A stretch of DNA of 64,000 nt. Source: BPGX01 sp037447455. Its GTDB lineage: Bacteria > Bacteroidota > Bacteroidia > B-17B0 > Aurantibacillaceae. The position numbers and the translations under genes are program-made. The stretch's first letter is position 1, and every line of letters begins with the position of its first letter. Positions 62,324-64,000 of this stretch are shown here, piece after piece. The stretch spans positions 62,001 through 126,000 of the forward strand of contig JBBIGQ010000002.1 in the NCBI GenBank assembly GCA_037447455.1. Direction: 5' to 3'. A model generated the notes under the pieces. It searched no databases. It was not told where the DNA came from and worked only from the letters and a program-made list of their open reading frames with translations.

Positions 62324-64000
62324 ATGAAAAGAGATACAGACATTTCGCAGGAAGTAGCACTCATTTGGAATACCGCTAACGATGTTTTAAGAGACATTTT
62401 TCAGCGGACAGAATACCCTGATATTATTTATCCGATGGTGCTTATCCGAAGGATTGAAGGTGTGATGATTGCCAAGACAGAGCAGCTTAAAAAAGAATTG
62501 GAAAGCCAGCTGTCTAAGGTGGACATGAAAACGCAGGAACAAATCCTAAACAGAAAACTCCTTCAGGAAATCAAGTTTAATAACACCAGCGGAAAGACAC
62601 TTGCCATCATTGCAGGCGAAGGAGAAAGCAGCATCAAGAATAATTTTATTACATACCTGAACGGCTATACCGACAACATCAAAATCATTATTGACCGTTC
62701 GGGAATTCGTGCTCACATTAACAAACTGGCAGAAGAAAAAATTTTATACACACTCATCAAGGACTTTTCGGAGATTGACTTAAGCCCCGAAAAGGTGAGC
62801 AACATCAAAATGGGGTACATTTTCGAGGAGTTGGTGCGCAGATTTTCGGAAGCCAACAATGCCGTTACCAAAGGGCCAAACCCCAATGCCGAAATGAAAG
62901 ACAGTGGTATTGAATGGATTGGTGAAGTGCCAAAGCATTGGAAATTGAAACGAATGAAGAATGCATCTGAATTAATTAATGGATATTCATTTAATTCTGA
63001 ATTGTTTGGAGATGAAGGCATACCAGTTTTAAGAATTGGTGATATAAAACCAAAGATTGACTTAGAAGCAGCTAAAAAAATTATACCAAAAGAAACTGAC
63101 GATTTTTCTCAATTTGAGGTTAAAAAAGGGGATTTTCTTCTAGCATTGACAGGTGCTACTATAGGTAAAAGCTCAGAATACAACCTCGAAGAGATTGCAC
63201 TCCTAAATCAAAGAGTTGCTATTATTAGACCTAGAAAGGAATTAAATAGAAGATTTCTTAAATATGTAATTGACAATCCAAAGTTTGTGGATTACATAAA
63301 TTACCAATGCTATGGTGGGGCACAGGAAAATATTGGGAAAGGTGAAATTGGCGATTATTATATGGTGGTTCCAGATATTTCTGAACAACTCGCCATCGTC
63401 AACTACTTAGACGACCAAATCAGCAAAGATTTCTTGAAAGCCATTGGTCAAACGGGGGTGGTGGCATATTGCAAAAAAAGCAATGATGTTCGTTTAGCTT
63501 TAGGCGAACGATTAGAAAACTACCGAAATCCCGAAATACCCATTAATGCACCAGTAATTGTTACCATTCTGCATAAGTTCTCATTTTTAAAAGATATAGC
63601 TGACCAAACAGGGAAAAACATTTGCTTCATCATTGACGAGGCACACACCAGTCAGGAAGGCAGACTGCACGAAAAAATGGTGGATATATTTGATGAAGCT
63701 ACTGAGCAAACCATTCAGCAAAAAATAGAAGAAGAGGAAAACGAACAGGAAGAATTGATTGATGAAATTGCCAGAAAGGAATTTCCAAACCTTTGTTTTA
63801 TTGCCCTTACAGCTACGCCAAGCGACAAAACCATTCAGCATTTCGGCAAGGAAGGCCGTGCCTTTGACGTGTACAGTATGGATGAAGCTATAGACGAAGG
63901 CTACATAATGGACGTGGCAAAAAACATCATCACTTACGAAACCCTTTACGAACTCAATTACAAGCTGCCTGACGACTATCAGCAGAATGAATATCCCACC
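62324..64000 (+). CDS. Fused type I restriction-modification fragment: HsdM N-domain - HsdS half - HsdR helicase part (open at window end)
   Basis: One open frame of 559 codons without a stop, running off the window. Residues 1-180 match the HsdM N-terminal domain (SQEVALIWNTANDVLRDIF, YPMVLIRRIEG, KMGYIFEELVRRFSEANNA). After about residue 183 the sequence is HsdS-like, with one target-recognition domain (MKDSGIEWIGEVPKHWKL, LRIGDI, EQLAIVNYLD). From about residue 362-368 it is HsdR-like: IGQTGVVAYCKK, motif II IIDEAH, motif III TATPS, AFDVYSMDEAIDEGYIMDV. The methylase SAM and NPPY motifs, the second HsdS half, the HsdR nuclease domain and helicase motif I (P-loop) are absent. Function of a complete type I enzyme is therefore unlikely. 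Deletion, new architecture or assembly chimera are all possible. Confidence 0.85.
   Translation, partial: MKRDTDISQEVALIWNTANDVLRDIFQRTEYPDIIYPMVLIRRIEGVMIAKTEQLKKELESQLSKVDMKTQEQILNRKLLQEIKFNNTSGKTLAIIAGEGESSIKNNFITYLNGYTDNIKIIIDRSGIRAHINKLAEEKILYTLIKDFSEIDLSPEKVSNIKMGYIFEELVRRFSEANNAVTKGPNPNAEMKDSGIEWIGEVPKHWKLKRMKNASELINGYSFNSELFGDEGIPVLRIGDIKPKIDLEAAKKIIPKETDDFSQFEVKKGDFLLALTGATIGKSSEYNLEEIALLNQRVAIIRPRKELNRRFLKYVIDNPKFVDYINYQCYGGAQENIGKGEIGDYYMVVPDISEQLAIVNYLDDQISKDFLKAIGQTGVVAYCKKSNDVRLALGERLENYRNPEIPINAPVIVTILHKFSFLKDIADQTGKNICFIIDEAHTSQEGRLHEKMVDIFDEATEQTIQQKIEEEENEQEELIDEIARKEFPNLCFIALTATPSDKTIQHFGKEGRAFDVYSMDEAIDEGYIMDVAKNIITYETLYELNYKLPDDYQQNEYPT

Noticed and set aside
62713..63021. 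Minus-strand frame of 102 codons
   Set aside because: Antisense to the HsdM-HsdS fusion, which has clear family motifs.
1..64000. tRNA genes, CRISPR arrays, insertion sequences or phage genes
   Set aside because: Checked by eye along the intergenic regions and frames; none found.

Overview
The window looks like a chromosomal piece of an AT-rich member of the Bacteroidota, perhaps Chitinophagales; the order is a guess. The evidence is: secreted proteins with type IX secretion (T9SS) sorting tails and a gliding-motility C-terminal domain, a PorG-like barrel, a DUF4290-murA pair, an HU-CCDC81/SPOR protein, a class II ribonucleotide reductase, and many TAnnTTTG promoter cores of the Bacteroidota type placed only a few bases before start codons. 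No tRNA, rRNA, insertion sequence or CRISPR array was seen. One RNA gene, RNase P RNA (rnpB), is clear.

Layout from left to right: pstS-pstC-pstA (minus, cut by the left edge); an overlapping minus-strand operon of deoxynucleoside kinase, SiaB-like protein, glycosyltransferase and VIT-type metal transporter; a large gliding-type surface protein with a PhoR-like kinase; EF-P, divergent from DUF4290-murA-tlpA and a thioredoxin-like/OmpA fusion; SPFH protein with comEC, divergent from ispE; a MORN protein; the operon cytochrome c-hflX-dicarboxylate symporter; a secreted PHP protein, peptide-binding lipoprotein, DnaJ and DUF2905; three uncharacterised exported proteins followed by a TerB-like/ABC exporter, a hydrolase and a DMT transporter; nrdJ and an aminopeptidase P.

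From 36.8 to 43.3 kb a long minus-strand run holds DegT aminotransferase, initiating sugar transferase, beta-helix lipoprotein, PorG, a PstS-like lipoprotein, M28 peptidase and DinB. Then come pyrR-pyrB, a DEAD-box helicase, an outer-membrane barrel, a mannose-1-phosphate guanylyltransferase, ferredoxin and PpiD; clpP, a SurA-like lipoprotein and a T9SS subtilisin; a three-gene LPP20/TPR lipoprotein cluster; a DUF6427 protein, the HU/SPOR protein and rnpB; and a peroxiredoxin with a histone-like lysine-rich tail.

The most unusual object is at the right edge. From 62324 to the window end a single uninterrupted reading frame joins the N-terminal domain of a type I methylase subunit (HsdM), one target-recognition half of HsdS, and the DEAH helicase part of HsdR. 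Methylase catalytic motifs and the first helicase motif are missing. It is either a deleted and fused restriction locus, a new repurposed architecture, or an assembly chimera. Other points of interest are a perfect FNR-type palindrome before nrdJ, an Asp in place of the fosfomycin-target Cys in MurA, an Asn at the EF-P tip, and rnpB lying 12 bases before a protein-coding gene.
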